Positions 16,950-28,578 of a DNA stretch of 45,872 bases are shown piece after piece. This DNA comes from an uncultured bacterium (GTDB lineage Bacteria > Patescibacteriota > Gracilibacteria > Absconditabacterales > Absconditicoccaceae). The stretch is taken from contig CAJBLF010000004.1 of NCBI GenBank assembly GCA_903953935.1, positions 1-45,872 on the forward strand, in the 5' to 3' direction. Made by a program: the position numbers and the translations under genes. Below the pieces are notes generated by a model that was not told where the DNA came from, searched no databases, and saw only the letters and a list, made by a program, of their open reading frames with translations. Positions within the stretch are counted from its first letter, which is position 1; every line of letters begins with the position of its first letter.

Positions 16950-17495
16950 ATGAATATAAGAGCAAGAATCAATGCGAGAAAAATAGTACTTTCCTATTTG
17001 TATCAGCATTGTTTTTTTGTTAATCTTCTAAAACAAGATAAAATGCTCACAGAATCATTGTTTATTGATTATATATTCAAAACGGATGAAGGAATGTATG
17101 ATGAGGAAAAAAACAAACTAAAAGATCAGATAAAAACTCACTTGGTTCTGTATACACCAGAGGATTTTAAAGATTTTGTTGATTGTTTTTTTGATGAACG
17201 ATCACTTGAAGATATTGATTTTGATTATATTTCAAAAGTAGGAATCAACTTTACGAAGTATATCGATGATATAGAAACCAAAGTAAATCAGTACGCAAAT
17301 ACTTTTCAATATACACAAATGGATCCGTTGGATCAGGCAATATTTTTACTCGGATATACGGAACGGAAAGAATTAGAAACACCAAAGGAAGTGATACTCA
17401 ATGAAATGATAGAGATAGCAAAAAGATATTCGGACGAAGGCGCACCAAGACTTCTCAATGGTATTATGCATAAAATAATTAACGACGAGAACTAG
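16950..17495 (+). CDS. nusB: Transcription antitermination protein NusB
   Basis: NusB binds boxA RNA with NusE/S10 in antitermination. The 181-residue product starts with the family's RARINARKIVLSYLYQ helix. It ends with the diagnostic block DPLDQAIFLLGYTE, then PKEVILNEMIEIAKRY, SDEG and PRLLNGIMHKI. Residues ~25-110 form a larger-than-usual acidic insertion. It is the last gene of the block before the TTCG-loop terminator. Confidence 0.9.
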   Translation: MNIRARINARKIVLSYLYQHCFFVNLLKQDKMLTESLFIDYIFKTDEGMYDEEKNKLKDQIKTHLVLYTPEDFKDFVDCFFDERSLEDIDFDYISKVGINFTKYIDDIETKVNQYANTFQYTQMDPLDQAIFLLGYTERKELETPKEVILNEMIEIAKRYSDEGAPRLLNGIMHKIINDEN

Positions 17496-17530
17496 GATTT
17501 TCGTTGATTATATATGATTTGTACTGTATG

Positions 17531-17555
17531 ATGTATCTTCGGATACATTTTTTTT
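17531..17555 (+). terminator. Intrinsic terminator after nusB
   Basis: ATGTATC (17531-17537), TTCG tetraloop, GATACAT (17542-17548), then a run of T to 17555. A textbook rho-independent terminator closing the ribosomal/RNAP block. Confidence 0.92.
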
Positions 17556-17557
17556 GT

Positions 17558-17578
17558 CCTCCTTTATTATAAAGGAGG
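17558..17578. repeat. Perfect inverted repeat CCTCCTTTA/TAAAGGAGG
   Basis: A 9-bp perfect stem with a TTA loop, placed between the converging nusB and pyrF terminators. It may reinforce termination. It has no T run in either orientation. Confidence 0.5.
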
Positions 17579-17605
17579 GATGGTGCGAAACATAAGAGGA
17601 TTTAT

Positions 17606-17631
17606 AAAAAAACGCCCGTACATAACGGGCG
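17606..17631 (-). terminator. Intrinsic terminator after pyrF
   Basis: CGCCCGT (17613-17619) and ACGGGCG (17625-17631) form a GC-rich stem. On the minus strand it is followed by seven U (complement of 17606-17612). The stem is unusually GC-rich for this genome, in keeping with a foreign pyrEF unit. Confidence 0.88.
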
Positions 17632-17654
17632 AAATAATGATGTGAAATCGTATC

Positions 17655-18545
17655 TTAAAAAATAGGTCCGATTTCTTCGTTGAGTTGTTTTATTTCATAT
17701 ACACATACTTCTGCAAAGTTTTCCGGAGCTTCTTCTTTTTTCTTTGCCCAAGGATGAGTGATGCCCGAACTTGAATTTATTCTTGCTAGCCAGAGAGGAT
17801 ACCTAGCTTCACGAAGTACATTAACAACCTCTATTGCGCTTCCTCCTTGTCCACCTACGCCAGGAATAAGCATAGGAATATTGTGTAATGCGAATAATTT
17901 TGCTAATTTTGCTAATTCTTCAAGTCCTGTTGCTCCGACGACAGCACCGATACCAGGATATAGGTTTGACCATCCGATGATCTTTTCAGCAACGGCTTCA
18001 TATACCATTCGCCCGTCTGCTAAAAGAAGATCCTGGATATCTGTTTTACCTGGATTAGAAGTACGACACAAAACATATGCCCCCTTACCGTGACTGACAC
18101 AATATTTTCCAAAAGGAGCTATACTGTCTGTTCCCATATATCCATGAATGGTCGTAGCATCTACGATAAATTCATCGAGTATTTCGTAGGCATAATTGTC
18201 AGATGAAGGACCAATATCTCCTCTCTTAGCATCTAAATTACTGATAGCATGAGGAAAGTACTCTTGTGTCATCTGTATTATTTCTACCAAGGTACTATCT
18301 CCAAAATGATTGTCAAATCGGGACACATTATGGCGTGAATAATAACCTTCGTTAGGCTTAAACATACCAACCTGTACGTTTTGTTTTCTCATTTCAGAGA
18401 AGATTTCTTCGAGATAGGTTTTGAATCCACGAATTCCCGCTTCTCGGTAGAGTGGTGGTAAGGAATTGATGTTTGGATCCAATCCCATGCACACGATACT
18501 TTCTGTATCACGGGCAGATTGTTTGAGTTTTTCTAAATAATTCAT
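17655..18545 (-). CDS. pyrF: Orotidine 5'-phosphate decarboxylase (type 2)
   Basis: Converts OMP to UMP, the last step of UMP synthesis. The 296-residue product has the catalytic LDAKRGDIG motif (Asp105, Lys107, Asp110), the phosphate-binding VGATG and IPGVGGQGG loops, and the longer layout of the type 2 subfamily. All 27 glycines I count are GGN and none is TGA, unlike the neighbouring genes, and the DNA is visibly less AT-rich. It lies 31 bases downstream of pyrE in the same direction and ends at its own terminator. Together with pyrE it would turn orotate plus PRPP into UMP. Confidence 0.94.
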   Translation of the reverse strand: MNYLEKLKQSARDTESIVCMGLDPNINSLPPLYREAGIRGFKTYLEEIFSEMRKQNVQVGMFKPNEGYYSRHNVSRFDNHFGDSTLVEIIQMTQEYFPHAISNLDAKRGDIGPSSDNYAYEILDEFIVDATTIHGYMGTDSIAPFGKYCVSHGKGAYVLCRTSNPGKTDIQDLLLADGRMVYEAVAEKIIGWSNLYPGIGAVVGATGLEELAKLAKLFALHNIPMLIPGVGGQGGSAIEVVNVLREARYPLWLARINSSSGITHPWAKKKEEAPENFAEVCVYEIKQLNEEIGPIF

Positions 18546-18576
18546 AGTTGTTTTTTTTAAACTTGTTTGTTGATGA

Positions 18577-19284
18577 TTACTTTTTTTCTACTTTAGGGAA
18601 GCCATTGTTTTCTCCCCATTGTAATGGATTGTTGCTCCAGTCTCTGAGCATATCAATCTGTTCGGATTTGAGGTAGTTGACGCGCACTGCCTCTTCCAAC
18701 AGTATAGGATAGGTAATGAGTGATTGTACCATACACGAAGGGGTGAGGTTGGCAAACAACTTTTGTGCTTCCGGGAATCCATAATTGAATATGGAGAGGC
18801 ATGAGTAAATGTTGCCGTTTGCTTGTTGTGCGGCTTCTACAGCATTTGCAGAACTGCTACCGGTGGAAATCAGATCTTCAACAACAACTACTTTAGCGTT
18901 ATTGAAATCCTTGTCAGAGTCCAATCCTTCAATTCGGTTTTTGAGTCCATGATCTTTTGGTTTGTCACGGATGTAAGCAAAAGGCAGACCAAGCTCGTGA
19001 GCCAATATTGCTCCCCAGGGAATTCCTGCAGTTGCAGTGCCGGCAATAACTTGCGGTTGGATGCCTTCATTTCTCAGTAAGCGGTACAATCCAGCGACAA
19101 CCATAGTTCTGATTTCCGGATGTGCTAATAACATACGATTGTCGTTGTATATCGGCATACGATATCCTGATGCCCAAGTAAACGGATCATCGGGACGAAT
19201 CTTTATGGCTCCGATTTCTAACGCTTTGGCGATGATGTACTGTTGTAATTCTTGCAACGAGTAACTTTCAAATTGTGTTTTCAT
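18577..19284 (-). CDS. pyrE: Orotate phosphoribosyltransferase
   Basis: Transfers phosphoribose from PRPP to orotate to give OMP. The 235-residue protein has the PRPP-binding motif VVVVEDLISTG (132-142), the flexible-loop KPKDHG (108-113), an FTWASGYRMPIY substrate-region segment, and a GTATAGIPWGAILA block. All 15 glycines are GGN. It is the first gene of the pyrE-pyrF unit. ATG 19284 is followed by MKTQFESYSLQEL, consistent with a complete N terminus. Confidence 0.95.
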   Translation of the reverse strand: MKTQFESYSLQELQQYIIAKALEIGAIKIRPDDPFTWASGYRMPIYNDNRMLLAHPEIRTMVVAGLYRLLRNEGIQPQVIAGTATAGIPWGAILAHELGLPFAYIRDKPKDHGLKNRIEGLDSDKDFNNAKVVVVEDLISTGSSSANAVEAAQQANGNIYSCLSIFNYGFPEAQKLFANLTPSCMVQSLITYPILLEEAVRVNYLKSEQIDMLRDWSNNPLQWGENNGFPKVEKK

Positions 19285-19385
19285 ACGATTTTTTTTAAAG
19301 TTTTATTTAACAATTATTTGACTTTTTATTTTAATATGATTTTTATAGGAAGTGGTAGAGGAAAATCAAGTCTATTCTATAACGT

Positions 19386-19413
19386 AAAAACCCTACAAGA
19401 GATGTAGAGTTTT
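19386..19413 (-). terminator. Terminator after the first surface-protein gene
   Basis: AAAACCCTACA (19387-19397) and TGTAGAGTTTT (19403-19413) pair with one mismatch around an AGAGA loop. On the minus strand it ends in UUUUU, placed ~25 bases after the stop of the 19439-24019 gene. Confidence 0.7.
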
Positions 19414-19438
19414 CGTAATCTGGAATCAGATATATATA

Positions 19439-22400
19439 TTATTTTGAATTATTTTTATTGATAAAATATTGAATTTCAGAAAGCGTAGAAAAATATCTCA
19501 CTTTGATAAGTTTGTAGGACATATATCATCTATCGGTTTTGTAAATGGTATATACTTTATAGTTTGGTGCGGTATATGTTTGTGGCGTGAAAGATGTATC
19601 TACACCATGACTTCGGACTGCTTGTGGAGTGTTTTTGCTATCTATATAATTGCGGAGTGCACTCAAGGTAGTGAAATATTTTTTAATGACAAATTCATTG
19701 GCAGTATATCACTGACCACCATATTGGACGGTATAGATTTTCCCATTCGAGGCAACATGTCTGCTTGGATCTGTATTGGTAAATACCCATGATGAAGCAC
19801 CATAAGTGTTGATGTGACAATCTCCAGGGTTTTGGAAATCGATATATCTTGCAAGTGAATCACGATTAGCAAAATATGTGATGATCTTAAATGCTGGTGA
19901 TGTATATCCTTGTTTTGTGAAATCATAATTGATTGCATATTCTTTGCAGTTAGGAGCGATATGTGTTCATGTATTTATAGATCCTGTGAGTGAGATACCA
20001 AGTTCTGCATTAATGAGATCTTCTAGATATTTTAGATTACAGTCATTGGTAAAATCTATTTCATCAGCAAGCATACTTTGCATGGTATAGAGAAACTCAG
20101 AATATTTATCTGCGCTACCGGAATAATTTTGTATTAAGCTATCAAAAATAGTCTGGATAGTGCTTTGATCAGAGCTTGAAAGTGTACAATCGATTGCTGA
20201 TTCTACTTTAGTGGTTATATTGAATTCAAGAGTTCTGTTTGCCAAGGTAAGTAGTGAAGACACAGTATCATCATAAGTATTGCTTGATCTTAGTGTTATA
20301 TAAAGAACATCATTGTTGGTAACAAATGTACCAGTTCATGCATCACTTCAGTTTTTGTAGAGTATACCATCACCGTCAACAGTAGCCCAAATAGATAATC
20401 ACGTTGCAATTCATTCGATAGTAATTTCATTAGAATCATAATAGGTTCTGAGATTTGCTCTCGTTTTGTTAGTAAAATTTCGATCATTTATATCTATGAC
20501 TTGAAAATATCAGATGTTGCTTCGGATAGAGGAGTTGCCATCTCTATCTTGAGCTTTTATTCTGACATAGTATTTGTTTGTAGTAGTGTCAAAATCACTG
20601 TTTGGTGATCCTATAGTGCCAGTTATGGTTGTTATAAATCCAGTATTTATGATACGTACAAACCCACTGTCGTTTGCTATTTGATAGCTATATCATTCTA
20701 TTCAAGAACCAGTATCGGTAGATGCAGTCCATTCAAAAGTGGTAAAGAAGGTTTTTTCACCGCTTAATGGATATAGAAGTGTTGGAGATGTAGGTGCGAC
20801 AGTATCAGATCATTTAGTCATGATGGTGAAGAGACCAGTTCATTGGCCGATAGATACGTATCATGTGATTGTTTGTGCATATCATGAACTGCTTTGGGCC
20901 ATGGCATGGATCTTATATCAGCTGTAAACAATTAATCCTGATGTTCCAGAACTAATCAATGTAGATCATGAATATATTTCTAGGTATCCCGATGTTGTGG
21001 TTGGTGTAAAAGTAATGGATGCCATAACACCTGTTTCTATACCACCAACGGTTACCGTGCTTCAGGTAAACGTATTTAAGGGTATACTTGTGAGATTGGC
21101 AAATGCAAAAGAACCAGTATTTGGTATTTGATTAAGTCATCTGGTGGTTATAGTAAATTGACTGGTTACAGATCATAAGGTAACTGTTCATGTAACTGTC
21201 TGATTGTATCATGTATGTGAAAGTACATATATCTGAAGTGTGTTTCCATTGTTAATCATTCAACTGAGTAATGTAGCAACTCAACTGATAACGAGATATC
21301 CAGAAGTAGTTGAAGGAGTAAGACTTAATGTAACAGGTACGGCAATATTGATGATACCAGCGGTATAAATATTGGTAGTATACCAGCTATTTAATTGTAC
21401 TGAGCCACTTGATACAAAAGTCATTCATTCTGGTGTAGTATCTCGAATAGCAGCTGTTTCGGCTATATATTTGTTTGTGTCATATTGTGATGATAATTGG
21501 ATCAACGCATTTCATGTAATATATCTTACGGGAACTTTTTGTTTGTACATATTTAAGCCAAAAAGATAATTCACATATGTGGTATCCGGAGTAAGAAATG
21601 TTGCTATATATCAAATATTTGTACATGTGCTATTGAGAAGGGTCAATGAGCTTCAAGAAAGCATAGGATTAGTCGCATACAAACATGAGAATATATTTGT
21701 TCATGTGCTAAGCAATCAAGCATAGGCAAAAAGTCATGCAGCTCCAGGAGAGAGATAGGTATCGTTACCAACCGTTCATTCAAAATTTCCTCATACATTA
21801 TCAAAGAGACTCAATTCTCAATAATATTTATTTCATTGAGAACTATAAAGAGATCTAATACCTAGCGTATTATGATATACTCTTACATCATTGAGCATAT
21901 TGCCAGATGAGTTTTTAAAATAGATTCCAGCATCGCTATTGTTGTAAATTGCTGCTCTATTGATGACGTTTTCTTGGGTCGTCAAATCTCAAAATACTCA
22001 GAAAGTATTGTTATATGATTGAAAATTATTGATAGCATTTCTACTTGATCAGTTAGCAAACCAGATTCCATATCAGCTATTGTTATAGGTTTGTGAATTG
22101 TTTATGACATTATAATTTGAAGAATAATAGAGGTGTATACCTGCGATTCAATTGTTGAAAACCTGTGCATTGGTAATAGTATTGTGGTGTGAACTGAGTC
22201 CGAGATAGATTCCATATTGAGAGGAATTATAACTTTGGATATTGGTGAGTGTAGAATTGTTACTTGCCCCATCAAGTTTTATATTTGATTTTGCAGTAGT
22301 TGATGTTTGGTTTATATCATAATACAATCCATCTATTTTGATGGTATCTATAATGATGTTGTGTTTATCGTTGGCATAGAGTATGCTATTCATACCACCT

Positions 22401-24019
22401 CATCCTGATTTAGTAAACCTTGTGTTTCCAGTTCCTACAAGTGCAATACAATTTCAATTGAATACAAAACCATTGCTACTACCACCAACGTTTGATCTGT
22501 ATTCGTCGCTAGTGAGGATATATATAGTATGATCTTCGAAAGTATATGGTGAGTTGAATATTCCACCAGAAAGTGTTTTTATATGAAAGGCAGAGAGTGA
22601 ACATCAGTTACTTTGTCGATTTTGGGTATAGAGAGATCATGATCAGAAGTATTTATTAACAAGAGATTGTTGGCTCGCTGAGAGTGTAGATTCAGGTTCG
22701 GCGATATACTTTGTAGAGGAATAATCATATCAATTAGTGCCATATTCCTCAAATGTTGATCAGTGATACCATATAGGCATTGTTTGTTGTATGATGGTAC
22801 TTCAGAAAATGTATCTGATAGGTTGTTTTGTTGAATCAAATGTTTGTATTCATCTTATAGCTGTCCGATTCGTTCCATTGAGTAGCCATTGACCAATGCT
22901 ATTTTGAGGATTAGTTATTTGATTATAATTCATGGATACGGATCATGTATCTATTTGACCCGCACTTCGTGATGATATGGGTGCTGATCACGCTTGTAAT
23001 GTGGATCCTGTATCTATGTAATATATATCACTATTGCTAAAAAACCTCAACGTACCATAATAATCGATATATCATGAATATTGCATTATCAATCATGTGG
23101 TGTTATTATAGAAATAGAGATTGTTAAATATTCATGTTGTTGTTCAATTGTATATTCAAACGGTATTGTTGAAAAAGGTGCTATTGTTTATGGCAGAAAT
23201 AGATTGATTCGCATTAATTCCATTGGCGTTGTTGAAAAATTGAGAATTATTTATCGTTGATATAGCATTATTAAATAATGCACCATTAGTATTATTAAAA
23301 AATAACGAATTATTTATGGTCGCTTGTGTGTCATCAAAATATATCCCATTTTGGTTATTAAAAAATCTTGAATTGTATAATCAAACAAATGCAGAGTTAT
23401 TCACTGAACGAAGTCAGAGATTGGTATCATAGAAGCTCATATTGTTGAGTGTTGTGTTGATATTGTTGTCGGTATCTATTCATATGGTTCAAAACCCTTG
23501 ACCATCAACCTTTATATTGTCGAGAATAATATGATTTTTTCCTGAGAAAGCCAAGAGAGAGGTGACGCTCGAATTAGCCGCTTTGAAATATACATCACTC
23601 TTAGCAATGATAGCAGAACAATCACTGAGGACTGTGGTGTTTGTGATAGTATATGTTCATGGATTCATGACATATATAGTATCTCATGCTAACGGTCAGC
23701 CAGATCATGCAGACAGATATACCACATTGCTTGGTACACAACTAGAATCCCACAATCTTGTATATGCTGTGGATCCTGGAGTTCCATCACCAAAAAGCGC
23801 GTATTTTATATTTTCATTAGTAGGATTTTGATCTCGAAAGTCTGGGGTAATAAATCCTCACCATTGTCGACTAGCGGACGTAGAGGTCAAAATATTTGAC
23901 GCACCCCAAAGCATACCTAAAATTGCTAATCCAAAGACACCAAAAGCATGATGAACATTCTGATGAAAATATTCAAAGAATCATTCTGGATGTTTAATAT
24001 GGTGTAATGGTGACTTCAT
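19439..24019 (-). CDS. Large membrane-anchored surface protein: beta-helix, Ig-like domains and triple APNGK repeat
   Basis: A single code-25 frame of 1526 residues, rich in TGA glycines. Residues ~22-48 are hydrophobic and should be a signal anchor. Residues ~120-700 contain many Asn-rich right-handed beta-helix repeats of the NosD/pectate-lyase type (NNSLFFNN, INNSQFFNNANGI, NNSTFFNN). Next come Ig/fibronectin-like sandwiches (~850-1250; WTASTDTGSGIEGYSYQIAN, then TVDGDG...NGSDAGTGTFVTNND). A helical, Cys-containing stretch follows (~1260-1340), then three copies of a ~55-residue unit starting HIAPNCKEYAI, HVASNGKIYTV and YTAPNYKVYTI, with NPGDCHINTYG in the first. The helical stretch and repeats are shared with the next gene upstream. 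Likely an adhesin or carbohydrate-binding surface protein; the substrate is unknown. Confidence 0.85.
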
Positions 24020-24075
24020 AACCCAAATGCTAAGTGTAAAATGCTAAGCTTGTTGATTTTTAGTTGTTAATTGAA

Positions 24076-26826
24076 TTATCGTTTGCTAGGATTGTTAACG
24101 TCGATATAGCGTTTAAGTTCAGAAAGTGTTGGATAATATCTTACTTTCATAAGTTTATATGACATATATCATCTATCAGTTTTATATGTTTTATATTCCT
24201 TTCCATTAGGAGCAGCATAGACGATAGGGATGAATGTGGCATCGATAGTATGTTTCCAGATATCCTTTGGTGGATTTCTAAGATCTATAAACATCTTGAT
24301 ACTACTGAGAGAATCGAAGTATTTTGGCGTAGCAAACTCATTAGCTGAGTAACCACCGTATTGTCCTATGAGTGTATATATTTTTCCGTTTGGAGCGATA
24401 TGTCTCATAGTATCAGAAGTATCAGCTGTTCGGAAGTTTGTTCCATAGGTGTTGATATGACAATCTCCTGGATTGTAGTAATCAAGGTGTCTAATTAGAG
24501 ATTCGCGATTGATGAAGTAATATCTGTTCATCATTTCAGGTGCATAGTATGCTTTCTGTTGGGTATCATATCATATGCTATATTCTTTACAGTTTGGAGT
24601 GATGTGATTGCTAGTATCGATACCATCAGTAGATCAGAAATCATCTTCAATAAGGATGAGGAGATAATCTAGCGTACAGCTATCACTAAGATCTGATTCA
24701 TCTTGTACCATACTTTGGAATGTATTCAAAAAATCAGTGTATTTAGAGATGTCGTTATTATACTCATCTTTGAGGTTTGCGTAAATGTTTTGGATGACGA
24801 GCTTCTCTGCTGTACTTAGATCACAAGAACTCTTTTTGGTAGTGAGAGAAAATGTTCATGTGAGTCCGAGAACACTGAGGTTTGAAGTTACGGTAGTATC
24901 GAATTTATCGCTAGATACCATTTCTATATATATAGTATCTGCAGAAGTTATCATTCCCGTTGTTCATCCACCGGTATTATTATTGATGAAGAGCATACCC
25001 TTAGATACGCTTACAAGAGTAGATCACGTGAGTCCGAGAATCCATATAGGGTCAGATCTATAGATTTTATCAAGATTAAGATTTCTTAACCATATAGTAG
25101 GAGTGACTATTACAACGCCTGTTCATGAAACACCACAATATTGTTGTGAAGAAGTGAATCCGATAGTATTTGATGTAGAAGTATTACCAACAGTATCTAT
25201 TGCAAGTATTCTTACATAGTAGGTTCATAAAGGCAGCAATGAGACATTGATTGATACAGACGTTGTAGATCATCCTGTAGTTCCATACAACATAAGTCCT
25301 GTTACCATACCACTATTATTAAATATTTCATATCTATATGATCCAAGTCATGCTCAAGTATCTGTAGAAGAAGCTGTTCGATTGATAGTAAGTGGTAATG
25401 ATGAACAGATATTCGTCGTACTCAATGTTGCAACAGGTGCAGGAGTAGGTGCTATTGTATCTACATATATTCTTTTAGCATAGTCTACATAAGGACACAA
25501 CAATCCTGTAGTATATGTACTTGAGAAATTGTTGAATGCATTGGTATTTTGAAGGGTGATAGTACTCAAGATAGGAGTAAAGATTGTACTATAGAGATAA
25601 TCACCTATTCGAGGAGTTCCTATAAAGTCTCCAGAGACAACAAAGTGAGTAGGTTGGGTTGCCGCCAATTGTAGCGTGACTCCTGTTTTGTTGGTATAGA
25701 AGGTACCTAGACCGGCATTGACTACATTGCTTCCGCTAAGTGATGAAAATGATATTTCTCATTGAAGTCATGTGATACATCCTGTAGATGGAGGAGGTGG
25801 AGGAGGAGTTGTTCCTGTTATTCCCACGTGGAATGGTATTTGAGTTCAACATTGTGGTCATACATATGTTGGTCATAAAACAGTACAAGTAGCTAGGTAA
25901 TCACCTGTAGCTAATGTTGCTCCTGTAGTTCGAGTATATGAACTACTATTAGTCGATACTTGACCAGTATAGAAAGGAATAGTTGATCAAGAATATGTTA
26001 CGCCCAATATATATCATGATACATTTGTTCCATAACAGGTAAAGCTCATACCGCTAGTATATGCGATAGCGATAGGTTGACTTGCAGGTGTTGAAGTGAA
26101 GTTAACACACAATGGAACGTTCATGCTAAGTTCTGCAATACCTCAGTTGGTATCAAATAAATATCCAGTATTAGTACTTGAAGAATAGGTCAACGTATGA
26201 CCAAATGAAGTTCCGCTATACGTATTTCCCGTGAAGTTATAGTTGATTCCTGCAATCATACGGAAGCCTGTCTGTGTACCAACAGTGTGATCAATCTGAC
26301 CATACACATCAGTAGCATACGGCATATATGTTCCTCAAATTACTCAAGTACAATTGGTAAAAAATCAATTAGCAATAGTCATGGTATTGTATCATGATGC
26401 AGGTAGAGCAGCTTGGAGAATGCTCAAATTACCTGTGTCTAACGGCCAAATTCTTCGTCCTCTCTGATTGTTATAGTAGATTCCCCTAAGTTGTGTACTA
26501 CAAACAATGCTTTGTTGCCCAAAACCTCAGCTACTGATATTTATAGTTTCTGGTGTAGAAAGTGTTATTCCTGTTTGCCAAAAAACGACTCCAACAAAAC
26601 TATTTCCTCAATATTTGAAATGGGCATTGGAATAATTTCATGTATTTAACCAAGAAAATGTAGTAGAAAGTGTATTTTCAAAAGGAATAGCATCTGCATA
26701 GAGAAATTTGAACGTAGTTGCCAAGAGCCCCAAAAGAAAAACTATCCCCAAAAAAGACATAAACCTCAATGCGAGTTTAGCTGAGTTAGGCAGTTTGTGG
26801 TAGTGCTGAGTGAACGGTTTGGTCAT
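24076..26826 (-). CDS. Membrane-anchored surface protein, paralogue sharing the triple APNGK C terminus
   Basis: One code-25 frame of 916 residues; I checked every triplet and found no TAA or TAG. Residues ~20-45 form a signal anchor (LGIVFLLGLLATTFKFLYA). The middle is beta-rich with conserved Cys and a six-Pro linker near residue 340. An Ig-like domain follows (~430-560, IFNNSGMVTGLM and LPLGTYYVRILAID). The C-terminal module from ~670 matches that of the neighbouring paralogue: a helical CDLSTAEKL...SCTLDYLLILI segment, then repeats opening HITPNCKEYSI, HIAPNGKIYTL and YAAPNGKEYKT. Both proteins contain the string NPGDCHINTYG. The two genes are 56 bases apart, which suggests duplication of the module. 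Confidence 0.85.
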
Positions 26827-26927
26827 GATGCTAATCAGAAGGAATAAACAGTAAGGTGATGTAACGCATAGGACAATAAGGTGGGCGTTGTAATCAGTAC
26901 TATTATATTCCCGGGAGACAAATAATC

Positions 26928-26970
26928 AAAAAAACACTGTCTTTGTGGGTACATTAGATTGACAGTGTTT
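26928..26970 (-). terminator. Intrinsic terminator after murL
   Basis: AAACACTGTC (26932-26941) and GACAGTGTTT (26961-26970) form a 10-bp perfect stem; the minus strand continues into a U run (complement of 26928-26934). It separates murL from the surface-protein genes. Confidence 0.85.
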
Positions 26971-27031
26971 GTAAAATGTTTTTAATATGTTATTTGTTTG
27001 AGGAAGAGAGTCTCAAATAGGTAAATGTTTT

Positions 27032-28387
27032 TTACAGAGGAACTATGGATTGAAATATTGTTGGAATGTTTGTATCTTTTTGTGTCGTAGTGAAAAGCTT
27101 TTTTTCAAGCATTAACAGATGTTCGGGGGTGAATGTTGGTAGTATTTCACGAGCAAAGAGTTCGATAATCGTGGGAAGTGTTCAGTTATCTTGTATGTTT
27201 TTGTAATAGAGATACATCGCATAACTTACTTCTTCGTTGGTTCCGACACATTCAAATGGTTTTATACCGTCTATACCAAGAAGTTCTTTGTATAAAGGAA
27301 TTAGATCAACATTATTATATAATTCTTGTCCAAAAATTTTGTGGGTATCTTTATCGTTGAGAAATGGTCTCAGTGTTGTATAGACGAAAGCGCATTTGGG
27401 ACATACACCACACCGACGATGTTCAGTGGTTTTGTTATTTTCGATAATTTTGAAATTATTGTTACAACTACTGAAGAGATCAAAATATTGAGGGTATTGA
27501 GCAAAATTTTGAGCTATTTTGATTTCATACATACCTCTCAAGAGACTAAAATATTCTACATCAGGAGAAAGATATCTTTTAATATATTGATTAAAATCTG
27601 ATTCAAATTGATAACTTTTGCTTCGTTGATGATTGATATCTCTACCATTCAAAATAGTATTTCCTTCATTGGCACTTTTTTCATTGGACATAATGATATA
27701 TCTATAATCATAGAGATATGCTGCAGTCGTAAGGACAAAAGCGATAATTCCACTGATGGGTACATGACCATTATAATATCACTGGGCATTTAATGCGAAA
27801 AGTTGGGAATCCATAGTCCTAATCATAAGTAATCTTGGTGCTCAAATAGCATCACCGACTACTTTGTGGAGATAATAATCTTTACCGAAAGTAGAGGTAT
27901 AAAACGGTATATTGAGTTTTTTGACAGATTCCACACTCACTAAACTATCTTTCCCTCATCCAAGCGCAATCATAGGAAGTGATGAATGGGAATGAAAAAG
28001 TGTTTGTGGTGATGGTTGTGTTCCATCTATAAAATTAAATAATCCCTCAGGAGAAAGTTTATTGGTGTAAAGAAACTCTCCAAGTCCTTGCATATAGAAA
28101 GTTTTTCGGAACGATTGCTGATCTGCATTGAGCTGTCATGTTTCAATGACTAAATTTTTTGTGGGATAAAGTTTATAATAGCTTATACCAAGAGCTAATG
28201 AGAGATGAAAGATGAGGGTACTCATGATTTTGGTGTCTATGGTAGATATAGGATTAAGTTCGTTACTAGCGAAATCAATAGTTTCTGTAAAATTGATCTC
28301 ATGATCAAAAGAATAAGAAAAAGAGGCCTTGAGGGTTTTTGGGTCAAAATTATATCCGGTGAAATAGAACGTTTGGAAGGGCTTCAT
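27032..28387 (-). CDS. murL: MurL-like UDP-MurNAc-L-Ala-L-Glu epimerase
   Basis: A 451-residue protein in one code-25 frame. It carries the motifs I associate with MurL: LGGGKDSLVS at ~142-151 (middle Gly 144 is TGA), a HVPISGIIAF segment, MSNEKSANEGN from residue 233 followed by GRDINHQRSKS, and a CGVCPKC cluster (Cys326, 329, 332) followed by FVYTTLRPFL. In Xanthomonas MurL epimerises the terminal L-Glu of UDP-MurNAc-L-Ala-L-Glu to D-Glu, using ATP. It is divergently transcribed from a MurD-type ligase, the expected partner. ATG 28387 gives MKPFQTFYFTGYNFD, consistent with the family start. If the call is wrong, it is still an ATP-using PP-loop-like enzyme. Confidence 0.8.
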
Positions 28388-28474
28388 AACAGAGATAGCG
28401 ATAAAAAATCGACAATATACAGGATAGGTATTGGGACAGAGAAATCAAGATATACTCATTATTTGGGAAGTATA

Positions 28475-28503
28475 TTGACATAAGATCAGATATGGTTTAT
28501 TAT
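28475..28503 (+). promoter_or_regulatory. Sigma-70-type promoter for the murD2-like gene
   Basis: TTGACA (28475-28480), 17-base spacer, TATTAT (28498-28503), ending ~75 bases before ATG 28579 in the divergent gap. Confidence 0.7.
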
Positions 28504-28578
28504 GTATTTTATGAATTGCAATCATCAGAGAAAAAAGTATGCTCGAAAAGTACGTGTCTTATATCCTATAATTGATAT

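Noticed and set aside
22579-22839. Alternative minus-strand frame inside the beta-helix gene
   Set aside because: The main frame continues through without TAA or TAG; this one has no start context or homology.
22000-23400. Possible CRISPR-like repetition
   Set aside because: Repeats are imperfect and coding (Asn-rich beta-helix turns), with no constant repeat/spacer spacing.
19469-26900. Plus-strand open frames across the surface-protein region, e.g. 24785-25063 and 25247-25483
   Set aside because: They are shadows of the two minus-strand genes and show no family features.
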